DNA of 64,000 nt, taken from Epiperipatus broadwayi. Its lineage: Eukaryota; Onychophora; Udeonychophora; Euonychophora; Peripatidae. Under the pieces are notes generated by a model. The model searched no databases. It was not told where the DNA came from and saw only the letters and a program-made list of their open reading frames with translations. Numbering within the stretch: the stretch's first letter is position 1; each line of letters begins with the position of its first letter. Where the stretch lies: the NCBI GenBank assembly GCA_028023455.1, contig JAQFVV010006855.1, forward strand, positions 229,437 to 293,436, written 5' to 3'. This document shows, piece by piece, positions 38,526-50,739 of this stretch. A program made the position numbers and the translations under genes.

Positions 38526-39648
38526 TTATAACCCCGGGTCAGGTGGATAATATATCTCTCTTGTTGTTGACGACTGCGGCCTTGGGTTCTCTAATTTTTG
38601 TCTTCTATCCGGCGGTTCTTTAGCCCAATGGCTAAAATCTAATGTAGTGAGAAATTCACTCATTTCTTCTATGTCCTTTATACGACTGCCTGCCATCAAC
38701 TGTTGGATGGCCAGTGGCATGCCACACTGGATGGTCTTTATGACGTGAGAATCCGAAAAGGTGAACGTTGTAAGGGATTTAAACCGATTCGCTTGGCGGA
38801 GGAAAAACTGTGTGTGTCTCTTGGGGTATCGTTCCATATTTTTCCTGGCAGAGCGTATTATAGATACCGCTTTGACGCTCGTTGCTCCAGTACCGCTTCA
38901 TTTACACATCTTTGTAATTTCTGATTGTTTTCGGCTTCCATCTCACCATATTCCACCAGTCCTTGGCAGATCCCTGTAGATGGTAGCTAGCTATCGCTAT
39001 CTGCTCGTCTGGCCCTGTTTTATAAAATTGGAAAAACTTTTGCAAGCTCTCTAAGTGGGCTTGCGGGCTTTCTCCGATCTCCCCTCTAAAGATCTTGATG
39101 TGGATCATCTTGGCTAAATAGCTTTGATGTCCAATGTCCATCTTCGCCTCTTCTTTAATGTTGACTTCCTTTTCTGGTTCTTGTGGGTCTTCATCGGTTG
39201 GAATGAAGTCTCTCTGCTCATCATATTTTTTTACCTCCACGACACTACCTGTTTGCTCTTCTATCATAGGTTCATCAGATCTCTCTTCCTACATTTCACT
39301 CTGCCTGTCTTTAACCTCTTCGACCTTTTTACTAACTTTAGATATTCCCAACTGTTCCCTTATTACTTCTAACTCTCTCACTATAGTGTCTTTAAATTCT
39401 TGACATTCCCTGACTCTTCTTTTTTCTTCTTCCTGTCTCCTTTCTGATTCTTCCTTGCTTCTTTTTTTCATCTCCTCCTCATACATTTCCTTCATTACTT
39501 GCATACCCTGTCTGAGCATCTCCTTCATGAACTCGAAATTATAGTCCATTGATGCTCTGCATTGTTGCGGAGCTTCCCTTCGCTCGGGTGTCGACTCCAA
39601 AGCCTCAGATAAATCTAGCTGCTCTGTCTCAGTATTTTCTGTTTCCAT
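38526..39648 (-). pseudogene. gag: element C gag, broken
   Basis: Starts at 39648 (METENTETEQ). Residues 1-119 are acidic and then form a long Glu/Lys/Arg coiled coil. A single in-frame TAG (39289-39291) separates this from the next 121-codon piece (39267-38902), which is in the same frame and carries IFRGEIGESPQAHLESL and SYHLQGSAKDWW, typical of the retrotransposon Gag capsid core. A frame change near 38890 and another in the ACACACACAG run near 38815 then lead to the last piece (38837-38526) with HTQFFLRQ and a YYPPDPG end. Gag would form the particle. The stop and two frameshifts make it non-functional as it stands, unless the TAG is read through. Confidence 0.8.
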
Positions 39649-40162
39649 TTATTTATTTATTTTTCACTAGTAGCATTTAACTATCCCCCACTGGTATCTT
39701 GGCCCTATAATACTCTTTCCTTGCCCTATCTCTATTCTACATTGCTGCCCTTAATATACTTAACATATATATTATAACTATCTATTGGTACGCATATAAG
39801 CCACTGCTGTCTATGACATATATATTTTTACTTTATTCTAAATTTTATTGTTAAAACATAATAAGCTTCTGCTTTCTCATTTAGCTACTGATTATTATTA
39901 TATATATAAAAGATATTTCATTAGATCCGAGTATTTCGTTCCTTCTTACATTACACACACATCCCTGCCTTCCCTAAATTTGTTATTACGCCTGCCGTCC
40001 TTTCACTCACTCAACCCACATTATTTCACTCGATTTATTTTTATCATTTTTATCCAAACAAAATCGTATATATATAAAATAATTAGCCAACTTGGCAACG
40101 AACGCTAAAGAAATTTATCTGCGTTATTTTTGCTCAGGGTATCTATGGGTTTTATGCTCGAA

Positions 40163-40182
40163 GCCTCACGTTATTGGTGCCA
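40163..40182 (-). other. element C primer-binding-like site
   Basis: TGGCACCAATAACGTGAGGC on the minus strand, 22 nt inside the 5' LTR. It resembles the TGGCGCCCAACGTGGGGC-type sites common in invertebrate Gypsy-like elements. The 22 nt gap is unusual but also present in the family-A element. Confidence 0.5.
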
Positions 40183-40204
40183 AACGCTAAAAAAAATTTA
40201 ACTA

Positions 40205-42691
40205 TGTAACTGTCAAAACACGTGTATCTCGTTAACATATTGCAGAATTCGACCACCACACAGAACAGCAACACCATCGAGTAGCGAAGCCACCGTTAAT
40301 ACTGAGTTCGAACATAGTTTATCAATTCCACAATACAATCTACAGAATAACGCCTCTGATGCGACATAAGTAAACACTTCTTTAGGCACGGTGGTCAGGG
40401 AGATGCACGAGATTCATGGGTTTTGTTTCCGAGTTGGCCAACAATCAAACGAATATTAATTAATATATATAATCGAGGAAATGTCTATAATGGGCATTGA
40501 ATAAATGAAATCTTAACTACAGACGTATATTTAGAATTATTTATTTACGTATTTAATAAAAGAAAACATTATTAATGTTATTAATCATATTTGAAATTCA
40601 GTCTCAACAGCTAATTGGTAAGATTATATATATAAAAATACATTTATTGATAAGGAACATTTATTTATATGAAGGCGTAATCTAGCTACCTAGGGTTCTT
40701 GAGTGAGTATTTCTAATGTGTGCTGTAAGGAATTTATACTTTACACTGCAAGAGTCATCAGTAACGGCGGACATACATTTATTTAATAAAATATTTATTT
40801 TACGACAAAGGGCAAACATTTATTTGAGAGTATATGACGAAGATAATGCTGAGGCGGAGTGATAGAGAGAATAATAAACTAAATAAAAGAACACATGGTA
40901 TGCTTTAGAAGGGCAATGTAAAATGGCAGCGCTGAAACTGCAATGCCGTGAATAAATTATAAGGGTTTCGGGTTGGTCTCTGCCGCGACCCGAAGAGGTA
41001 AGGTGTCACATGAGCATAACCAGGGACAAGCGGTCCGTGTCGCAATTTGCCAGCTAGCTGCGTGACGGTTGTCAAGCCCTACGGGAACATTATCATGTCC
41101 GCTTGTGTAGGACAACTGGGGTTAATTCAACCCTGGAGAATCCGGAGTATTCACGGCGTGGAATGAGCCATCGGGGCTTCAAAATGTAACACATGTATAA
41201 TATCTAAAAGATTGTGGTAATATTTAATTAGATTTCAAACTCGGCCCAACATTATCACCGTTGACTGAAGAAAATTGGTGACTCTCAAAGAAATGAAATT
41301 TACATAATTATTCATTAACATTTAATAATAAAAATATCTAAAAGGGAATTATTACAGCGAGTATGCCAGCTATTACGGAGGAGTAGACCCTGCATTACAA
41401 TAACTGATTCTTATGAATGGGTGTCGATTTATATGAAATTTAAGTTATTTATAAAAAGCAAATATTAATGATAACTCGACACGCATTCACTGTTCAAGCG
41501 ATTATGGATTTAGCTTTAAAACTAAGATAATTATGAGAAGGTAATATTTCAATGATAATTATAAATGAAATGTAGATTTAAGAAATACACACCTAAGAAG
41601 TGATAGAGGGAGGGTAAGCTAGATTATGCGAGAAATTTACAGATTACATGAATTCTCAAATTTTAGTTTCACAAGATTACAATTTTAACATTTAGAAGTT
41701 ATACAAATAATAGGAGATGAGCTATAGCTTATTATTACTAGAGTACTCTATAATTTGGAATACACACACAGGTACCTGTTTTATAAGACGTTTTCGTCCA
41801 TTGGTTTAATAGCAGATTGTTCATAATTAGAAGTTTTCTTTCTTGTCCTGGGCATGTTGTTTTATTGATTTTTAATAGCAGCGGCTTTCTTGTTTATTTC
41901 AGGGAGCAGATCATTTTGGTGTTTTTACGATGGGCAAGGTGAAGCTCGGCATATAGTGGGCCATCTCCCGGTGGAGAATAATTTTGGTGCTTACTCGGTC
42001 ATACCTTGCAGTATTAATTTATTTAAAATATTTTAGACGCTCCACTCGAGAGCAAAGTTAAAATTCAAGTCCAAGTCTCCAGCAAGTCTAAGATGGCCTC
42101 CTTTTTCTTATCTTGATCTTTTAATTTTTCTGTTGAGATATTTTTAGGTTTTATTTATCTTGCCCCCAGGATAATCAATGCTCTGCTGGTTTTAATTAGA
42201 AAGAAATTTGCTGTGCTATTGTTTGTTTTTCTTTACATTCGTTAATTACATTCTTTTGGAATTTTGCTATAATTAATTTATTATCTATCACTGACCGATG
42301 CTTTTAAATTTTCAAAGACAAAAGGGAATAAAATTATTTTAACTTTAATTAATTTGCATCGGATTTTGTTAGAATTATTATTTAACGAAATTTAAACTAA
42401 ACAACAAATACGAACTTTATAAAATTCAAAATAAATGATTATGATTACACAAAATTTATTTAACTAAAAAGGAATCTAAATTATATTATTTTATCCGTAT
42501 TTATTGCCTTTAATTTGAGATCGGAATGTGTGCGTGTTTATGTTGAATTCTGCATATATTTATACATTTTTAATATTGTTACACACACAATTCGATACCA
42601 AAAAGTTTAAATTTGGGTGGGATAGACCGGTCAGTGAGAGACGACAGAAAAAGGTGAAACTTGAGATTCAAATACGAATCTCACTGTTTCA
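40205..42691 (-). repeat. element C 5' LTR (right)
   Basis: 2487 bp copy of 35573-38060 with scattered substitutions and a few single-base indels. Confidence 0.9.
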
Positions 42692-42695
42692 ATAA

Positions 42696-44044
42696 ATTGT
42701 TATTTCATATATTCATTGCAAATTGGTAGGTTGTACATTTCTTTAAAGAAATTAAATTTTGTCATTACATTGGACTAGTTTGACTACTATACATATCTCC
42801 ACATGTGGGTACATAAGAAGGGACATATGTCTGTGTGTCTTTTATGAAACAAATCAAAAGTTTTTTTGCAATTTTGTATGATAAATCAACTGCTGTCCTT
42901 CCCAATAATTAACAATTGTTGACTGATTAATTTTCTCAGTTTATCTAAATGTTGGTGCAAGATATTGCAGTTTGCTATTTTGACAATCTTTTGTATTCCA
43001 ACTTATAAGTAACTGATATGGTCCACACACAATTAAATATAATTAATTACAATTTCCTTTTATGTCTGATTGCATATTTTGCTTCTCACATTTTGTAAGG
43101 AGAAGAACATTTATATTTGTTTGAAATTACATTTCATTTTCTGCAAATGAGTTTTAGCTTGCCTCTTTCCCTTTGCACCATTTTGATATATGGAATCAAT
43201 GTTCCTTTATTTCCACATTTAAAGAATTTTTCCCACCTAAAATATTTTATTCGGTATTTTGTTTTTCCTTATTCACAATAGGGAACTTTTCCTCAGTTGT
43301 AAGTACAAACTTTTCTGAATTAATAATTTGTGTTATTTCTTTTATAAATTTCAGTAAATTGTCTATTATATGCTTTATATTGCAAGATTGTTCTTATATT
43401 AGATCATTTGTAAGTCATTCTTAATAGCCATCTCATATGTCAAATCTGATTCAATTGATTTGTTGCTTAAGACTGTCATTAGATATGGCATGCAGTAACT
43501 GGTCATTGAGAATTTTTTTTATACAGTCTCCTAGCTGAAGTTATTTGTCAATTGTCTAATAATGTTGTTTAATTTTTTCATTATTGCTTGTCTGTTATTG
43601 CTTAAAGTTGCAACTGCACAACAGATGAGGATTAATATATTAATTTATCTTTATTATTTCCTTATAAGCTACATCATGTCATAAAGCAGGATCACGTATT
43701 CCATTTACTAACTATATAACATTTTTTTCTGAAAAACATAAGAAGGCTGCTATCACAAGTTTTTTTAATTATAAATTGCATTCAATTGAAGAAAAAAAAA
43801 TGTAAAACCAATAACTATCATTAGAAAGCAATGCTGATGTCAAATTTAGCAGTACAAGTTTGCCCAGATAATGTCATATTATTTTTTCCCTCACTTTTGC
43901 ATATTAATATAATTGTTATATAGAACCAATTTTTAACCATAAAGGCCATAATGTGGTTTTATTATCCTGCAACTAGAGTCAGTATTGCACACTAGTCCTA
44001 AGATAAATAGTTGTATTATATATTATTTAAATTAATATATATAT
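42696..44044. other. AT-rich stretch, possible gag remnant on minus strand
   Basis: No firm gene. On the minus strand near 43190-43230 FKCGNKGT followed by more basic residues recalls a damaged CCHC zinc knuckle, and stop-broken helical sequence precedes it (43260-43560). This may be another decayed gag, but the evidence is weak. Confidence 0.2.
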
Positions 44045-44048
44045 ATAT

Positions 44049-47000
44049 TGTAACAGTCAAGTTTGTACATTCGCGTAACGGAATTCAGAATCCAAGCAAA
44101 AGAGACCGAAGCTGACCAGACTAGAACTGTGACATTCCAAGTCTGACCACACTTCAACTCGTAAGCCAGGATTCCAAGACTCAAGACCCTACGAATGACC
44201 ACCTTGAAATTACACATAGTATACCTCTTTCCACATGGCTGACATAGGTCACGGAGAAGCAATAAGAATCTCATAATTAAAAGAGAGGTTCTTAATGAAC
44301 TAAAATATATCACTAATCTAATTTAACTTAATGCATAGTTTTCACATATATAGACTATAAATGATAATTGGAATTGGATTGAATTAGATCAATAACGAGA
44401 CAGAGAACGAAATACATTAAATTAATTATATATTTATTTACAATTGGCATGAAATTGATAAGTTTTACACATTTCAGCGTCAAATGTACGCAAACATTGG
44501 GTGGATAAGAGAACACATTCTCTTTTTATACACAATTCAAAATAGCTTTGTATAAATAATTTCATTAAATTTTCATAAATGGGTTTAACATATGCCCATC
44601 TTATGAATTGCTTTACAACTGATACATATTTAATCACTATGTTATGTCTATAAATCTATTTAAGCCAAATCCTATTATATTGGTGGCTGTTATATATATA
44701 TATATATATAATTATATTGAACTTTGATCATAAATTCATTTACTAAAATATACAATATGACTTAATAACGAGCACATAAACCAGCTCAAGTAATGATCGA
44801 TCGAACATGGATTTCGAGAGAAAATTTCAGAATGCTGAAAGCATTATGTTAAGGTGGGAGAGTTGCCTGCATAAGATTTTACCAATGTGCTATGGCACAG
44901 GTAAACAAAACTAGGAAAAGTCGCTCTGCGGATGGATGAAATAACTTCAGGGTTCTTGCGACAAACGCCGGTACCCTGTAACCGATCGCAATGCTGCATA
45001 AAAAGGAACATTGGGTTCAGGAATGGTGGGGGACTTATGTGCTAACCTGGCCTTGGCTCAGGCTTGGCTACTACTCTACCCTATAAGAGAAGATGTGCTG
45101 GCAATGCCGTGGCTCCATCTTGAGATATGTATATTACGTATAGCAGCAAAACGAGAATATTTTTATAAAATAACACATCCGCCAAGCAAAGAATAGTATA
45201 TTTCATACTATGAAATACGAGTTAATAGCATATTAGCTCTATCAAATTGGGACCAACTCTTGTGTAGCTTGATAATAAATATCTATGCTACTAAAGGGAA
45301 TATTACTATATCTGTACTTTCACATGCTCGATCTATTAAGTTACTTATAGATAATAAATATTTAAGGAGGGAAAGTATATTTCTACGGACTTAAACATGT
45401 AAATGTCAAATATACTTATAAATACGATCAAGACTAAATTTAATTCTAAATAAAACTATAAGGTTAAGTTTTTAACTGGTTGATTAAAAGAGCCACATTT
45501 CACATATTAAATCATTTAAATAATAATAAAATAGGATTTCGAAACAGTGCAGAAAGTTGATGCTATAAACAAAGTACACGAAGATTTTCAAATAATATCT
45601 TCTTAAAATATACATGAAATTAAGTGCCCACTGTTTTGAAATATTGGCATATAAATTATAAAAGCATTTAATTAAAATAAGCAAAGAAATATAGATGCAA
45701 CCGCAGTGATATAACTTTAAATTAGACACTTATAATGTACTTTAAATGAAAGGAAAATATAAATTAGTCAGATATATTTATACTTTAACACATTAAATTT
45801 TGATAGCAATTGACATATTTAAAATATTAATTAAATGGATTTAAGTTTTGGGGACATATTAGTTTTATAATTATTTTAAAAAGAGAGTTAGCTAACTTAT
45901 ATAGATATATTTACATAAAGAATTACACAGAGCTCTGCGGTTTGAAAAATAAAACAGTACCGGTATTATTTATCTGGACTGCACATTCTTGCTGTATGTT
46001 TGGTGAGTTTGATTGGGCAGCTGGTGGCATCATCTTTCCCATTATGTTAGGCTTGTTTCTTCTATCGGCATGATGGTGGTTTAGGCATTTCGATGAGAGA
46101 AACCCCGTTCTCCCGTGGAGTAACAGCAACAAGATGCCCGCTTTTAGCCGGACATGTTAAACATTAACAATTGTGAAGACTGGCTGCAATTCTCACTAAC
46201 AATATGGCTGTCCTTCTGTTAAAAATACAGAGTATTTATATGTTTTCCTTATCGGAATCTCTCACCTCAAGACTCACTAAACTCAGGAATTTAATTAAAT
46301 AACTTTCAATTTATAATCCAGATTTTAGATAACTTATGTTAGAAACATTCCATAAGCTATTGTTATAATTAAGATTTTTCGTTGCAAACAATTGTCCAAT
46401 TTAGATTTTAAAATAACTTAATCTTATCTAAGGAGATTTTAATTAGTAAATGTTGAACTAGTTTTACTTTTTACGAATTCCTGGTGTGGTCGTTAATGAC
46501 ACTTGTTTATAACCAGAAATCTTTTTAATTACTTGACCAGCTTTTATTTTAATCTTACATTTAATAGAAACTCTTTTTATTTAAAAACAACCTTTTAACA
46601 TTTTTTAAAAAGTGAAAACATTTTTACATATTTATTTAAAATAATTTACAAACATATTTTGATATAGCTTTTAAATATATTTTCGAGAAACTTTTCCCTG
46701 AAATATATTTAAAACAAGAAATCTTTTAACAATTTTTAAAAAAACATTTAATAGTATTTTTAGATAACGGCTTTTAGATATTTTATAATCATGTCTTTCT
46801 TCTATATAGCACAGATTATATATCCACATACAAAATTACAATATTAAACAACAAAATGAATAATTTACTCTTAACTTAAATAATATAATGAACATTTTTA
46901 GAAATATTAAATAAATTTAGTACGCTATAATTTTACTAATCCTATCTAATTATAGCATTGGTTTGCATGCAAATATATATACTGTTTATATAGGCATGAG

Positions 47001-47106
47001 CAAATTTTAAGTTTATTAACATTTAAATAGGTTCGAACTTAGCACAGATGAGTGTGTCATTAGGTTTGATGGTGAAACGATAGGGGCTTGGAAAGTTATC
47101 ATTTCA
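44049..47106 (-). mobile_element. solo LTR, family A, copy 2
   Basis: 3058 bp with the same ends as copy 1, flanked by ATAT on both sides (44045-44048 and 47107-47110), inside TA-rich DNA. The 4 bp duplication shows it inserted independently. The two copies differ by many substitutions and small indels, so neither is a recent duplicate of the other. Confidence 0.87.
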
Positions 47107-47333
<227 letters not shown>

Positions 47334-47361
47334 AAATCAATGTCTGTATTTCTTCAAAATA

Positions 47362-47415
47362 ATATACGTAAATTTATAAATAAATATTAAAAATACAGTA
47401 TTTAAAGTTTATAAA
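47362..47415. repeat. inverted repeat arm left of Penelope-like fragment
   Basis: This ~54 bp arm matches the reverse complement of 48231-48285 with a few differences; the shared core is AATACAGTATTTAAAGTTTA. Confidence 0.75.
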
Positions 47416-47465
47416 AGTACCAATGTCACATAAAATGGCCAGTTTGAAATCCTTTTTATTTAGAA

Positions 47466-48131
47466 ATGATAACATTTGCAAGTATGCTTCAGATAAAACT
47501 AAAAAATATTGAAATTTATTATAATGAATTGTTAAACATTGGATACAAATATGATTGTGTTTATTATACTATTAAAAATTTTACTTCTAATTATAAAAAT
47601 AGTAATAGTGTTAATTCTTCTGATAAAAAACTGTGGATATCAATACGATATATTTTGAATCAACTGGCATGTTTCATTAAGAAAATTTATAAAGGAATAT
47701 GCGACAATGCATTTTATGCACAACCTACATTAAATAAATTAATAAACAATTCAAAAGATAAAACTTTATTGACAAATAAAAATTGTATCATTTACAAATA
47801 GACATGTAGGTGTGGCAGTGTATATACAGGTGAAATGAGGTGCACATTGGAAAAAAGAACAAAAGAGCACTTATTATTATTTAAAAGGGTTCAAAATAGA
47901 AAACAAAATTTTAAAAATAACGATAATTTATCAGTTTCTGTCTTTTATGACCATAATAAATCATGTATATATGGTTTTGATTTTAATTGTAACATCGTAA
48001 AAATATTGGAAACTGAAAGAAATAATAATAAAAGGAAAATTAAAGAGGCGATGTTAATATTTAAATATAAGCAAGATTTAATTAATAGGCAAGCATCAAA
48101 CATTAATATTACTGAATTATGGGAAAGTTGA
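47466..48131 (+). pseudogene. Penelope-like element C-terminus with GIY-YIG nuclease
   Basis: A 222-codon frame with one in-frame TAG (47799-47801). The first half (ending LLTNKNCIIYK) matches the region between reverse transcriptase and nuclease in Penelope-like elements. Just past the stop come the zinc-binding-like TCRCG, VYTGE and the basic RTKEH, then KIKEAM and INRQ near the end and a terminal LW: the ordered hallmarks of the GIY-YIG endonuclease that cuts the target in this retroelement class. The catalytic Tyr, Arg and Glu positions appear kept. Reverse transcriptase motifs upstream are absent, so this is a 5'-truncated copy. Confidence 0.82.
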
Positions 48132-48230
48132 CATCATGCAATTATGGGAAAGCTGACATTTTAAAAGTGGTAGTTGACAATGCTACAAGTTAGTTGAAAG
48201 CACTTCTAAGTAAGGGATATACATATATTT

Positions 48231-48285
48231 TTTATAAACTTTAAATACTGTATTTTTAAATATTATTTATAAATTTATATATATA
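48231..48285. repeat. inverted repeat arm right of Penelope-like fragment
   Basis: Partner of 47362-47415. It ends in a TA run where the family-B solo LTR inserted (LTR starts at 48287). Confidence 0.75.
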
Positions 48286-48286
48286 T

Positions 48287-50436
48287 TGTACCAGACATTC
48301 AATCTATTCTGCCACAGAGGGCGCCACCAGACCACTAATATCTGGAAAATTTATTTACTGTGATCAGAATAGATGATGATGATGGTTTGTGCCAACTAGA
48401 CTCAGGGAGAAACAAGAGATCTTAAAATTGTTTAGACAATTGAGACACAAAAGCACCAAGACAAATGTCAGCCAAATTAAGTTTAAACATATATAAAAAT
48501 TTTATTTAAGAGAAAATAAATTGTGAAGTATAAGTCTATAACACAATAAATAGGGTTAGCTCAGACGTGTACCAGGCTCTGGCAGACTTACTGATTTTCT
48601 AATAATGAATTATAAAAGGGAGAAAGCTATTTCATTCAGCAGAGGATTCACCCAAACATTGGTTTTCACTTTCAGATACTTAAACAATACGTTCTTGAAA
48701 TAAATCAATGAAACCAGTGCCGACGAACTTTTCGAGACCCGAAAATGTGTCGGACCCCGAATGTCATTATGTCAGTAGAAGCTGCACCTATTATTACATT
48801 TAAAATAAAGGCGATTGATTTACCCCAAGAACAATTGAAAAATATGATTGAAAACGAAAGGAAAACAATTGAAACTGGTGAATCCCAACCAAACGATTGG
48901 TGAAAACTAATAATAATTAAAGGTCTCAATAGGAGACAAGTCAATCATTAGAAAACCAGTTATGTCTGCCCCAGCAATTAACGAAAATGAATTACAAATA
49001 ATGGTAACAAAAAAATAAAGTTCTGAATACATGCTCTGATAAATTTTAAGCTATACATAATAAATACAAAAGTAAATCTATCGGAGAGTGCGCATGAGTA
49101 CAAAAATATTAAAAGTTTTAAATACTTTAGCAGAATGAAAGTCTCTCTCACCTGTAATTTAAAAAGGGATAAATATTGTCTTCCTGCTGATGACTTATAA
49201 AATTACAAAGAAAAATAATTCTAATTTCCGCTTTCAGAGTTATAAGAAATGAAATCTCCACCTGCGGAAAATTAGACAATAAAGTCGCCAGCTAAAAGAT
49301 TTTTGAAGGTTTGAAAAAGTGCAAACAAAGTGTTTAAAATTAATTATTGAATAATAAAATAATTATAGGTAAGCATTCAAAATATACACAACTGCTAAAG
49401 CATTTAGTAAAAGTTAGGCATAAAAATAGAAAAACTCACTCGTCACTCTCCAATAAACAAAAATTGAAAGCAACTTGGAATCTTAAACTAAGATTCCAAG
49501 ACACATGACAAAATACAAGGAATCACAACAAATATTATATATGAGGTTAAATATTTCTTATAAATGCAGATTTATAATTAGACTGAACCGAGATTTAATG
49601 GAAAAGAATTTTACCCTGGGAAGAATAAAAGCAAATAGTTACCTTTCAGTAAAACACAGTTCGCGTAGAGTTCACACTTTTATTTTAGTCCATTTTCAGG
49701 TCCTTAGACAGCGGTAAGGTAGAGGTAAAGAGGTTCCATCTTCTTCTAGATCCTTAAGGCATTACTGGAGCAAATTTGGAAGTTAGGGATCCGTCCTTTG
49801 TTAAGTTAGGAAGCCATTATGGTGCTAACACATACAGTATTTGTCATATTGTCGCAAGCAAAAGGATTTACAACAGCGAATTTCCTTGAAGAATTTAAAT
49901 GTCCAAACTGCAGTCAACACTCTTGTGTAACAAATATGAAGTTTCACTTGAGAAACAGCTTGTCTAGTTAAGAATAATTAATCACTCTCTCCAAATTTTC
50001 GGGGTTATTTATACCTCCTACATTTCCCAATAAAAACTAGCCTTGTTGTAAAATTTCTACACCGAAGGTAGGGCAAATATTAATCTCCAGCTCAATCTAA
50101 TCGAAGAATTCTACCCAGGGATTATTGAAATGAAAACAACTACATAAAAATCAAATTTCCACTTTTAGAATTAATTTACAATAATGTAATTAGCTAGCCA
50201 GCTTGTTTTTAAATCAAATTGATTAAAAAAAAAGTAAAAACAAGCGGTATAAGAAGACTATTTTAAAAACAATTTTAAAAACAATAAAACGATCTATAAC
50301 CGTTTAGGTGTTTTAATACATGTACTCTTTTTAATAATTAAAATCCTTTTCCTTTTTTTTTCTTTAGAAACTTAACAAAATTAAAAGTTTTTAATTTTGG
50401 CAGTAAAACCTTTGAATCGAATATCAATCCAGTTCA
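48287..50436 (-). mobile_element. solo LTR, family B
   Basis: 2150 bp, TGTACCAG...GTTCA on the plus strand (TGAACTGG...TGGTACA in element orientation), flanked by ATAT (48283-48286 and 50437-50440). Its right ~1.58 kb is the inverted match of 11129-12705, including the TATA box near 50003-50015. No internal region remains. Short frames inside (48705-48944, 49505-49717) are not conserved in the other copy. Confidence 0.8.
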
Positions 50437-50447
50437 ATATATATATA

Positions 50448-50684
50448 TGACAATAGATGGCATTCTACCAAAAACACCATCAAGCATAAGTTTGTTTACA
50501 TAAACGTCAGAGGAAGCATTCACTATTTCTAACTTTAGTTCCACCTTCAGATCATGATTTCAAGCATATTGAAATCATGATCTGAAGGTGGAACTGAAGC
50601 TAGAGATAGTGAATGCTTGCTCTGATGTTTATGTAAACAAACTTACACTTGACAGTGTTTTTGGTAGAACGCCATCTATTGTCA
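50448..50684. mobile_element. foldback MITE with TA target duplication
   Basis: 237 bp, almost perfectly palindromic: arms 50448-50563 and 50569-50684 around a 5 bp loop. Terminal repeats start TGACAATAGATGGC. TA flanks both ends (50446-50447 and 50685-50686), the signature of Tc1/mariner-type transposition. It carries no gene and needs a transposase from elsewhere. Confidence 0.88.
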
Positions 50685-50739
50685 TAAATACAAGTGTTAG
50701 CAAGTTTTTAACTTGTGTTTTTTTGTTTTTCATATATAT

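Larger units (their letters stand above)
35573..42691 (-). mobile_element. element C: gag-only LTR retrotransposon
   Basis: Two 2.49 kb LTRs (35573-38060 and 40205-42691) with TG...CA ends enclose a 2144 bp internal region, flanked by a 4 bp ATAA duplication (35569-35572 and 42692-42695). Orientation is minus: gag reads leftward, a primer-binding-like site lies at 40163-40182 and a purine tract AGTACGGGGAAA abuts the left (3') LTR. Only a broken gag is present; protease, reverse transcriptase and integrase are missing. The LTR ends and gag are related to family A, so C is probably mobilised by pol from a relative. The LTRs look about 98% alike by eye, so the insertion is fairly young. Confidence 0.92.

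Noticed and set aside
43173-43424. Plus-strand 83-codon frame
   Set aside because: Hydrophobic Phe/Ser/Ile-rich shadow of AT-rich DNA. The only hint of protein is on the opposite strand and is weak.
48705-48944. 79-codon minus-strand frame in the family-B LTR
   Set aside because: Not preserved in the other family-B copy, which ends near 12705, and no recognisable domain.
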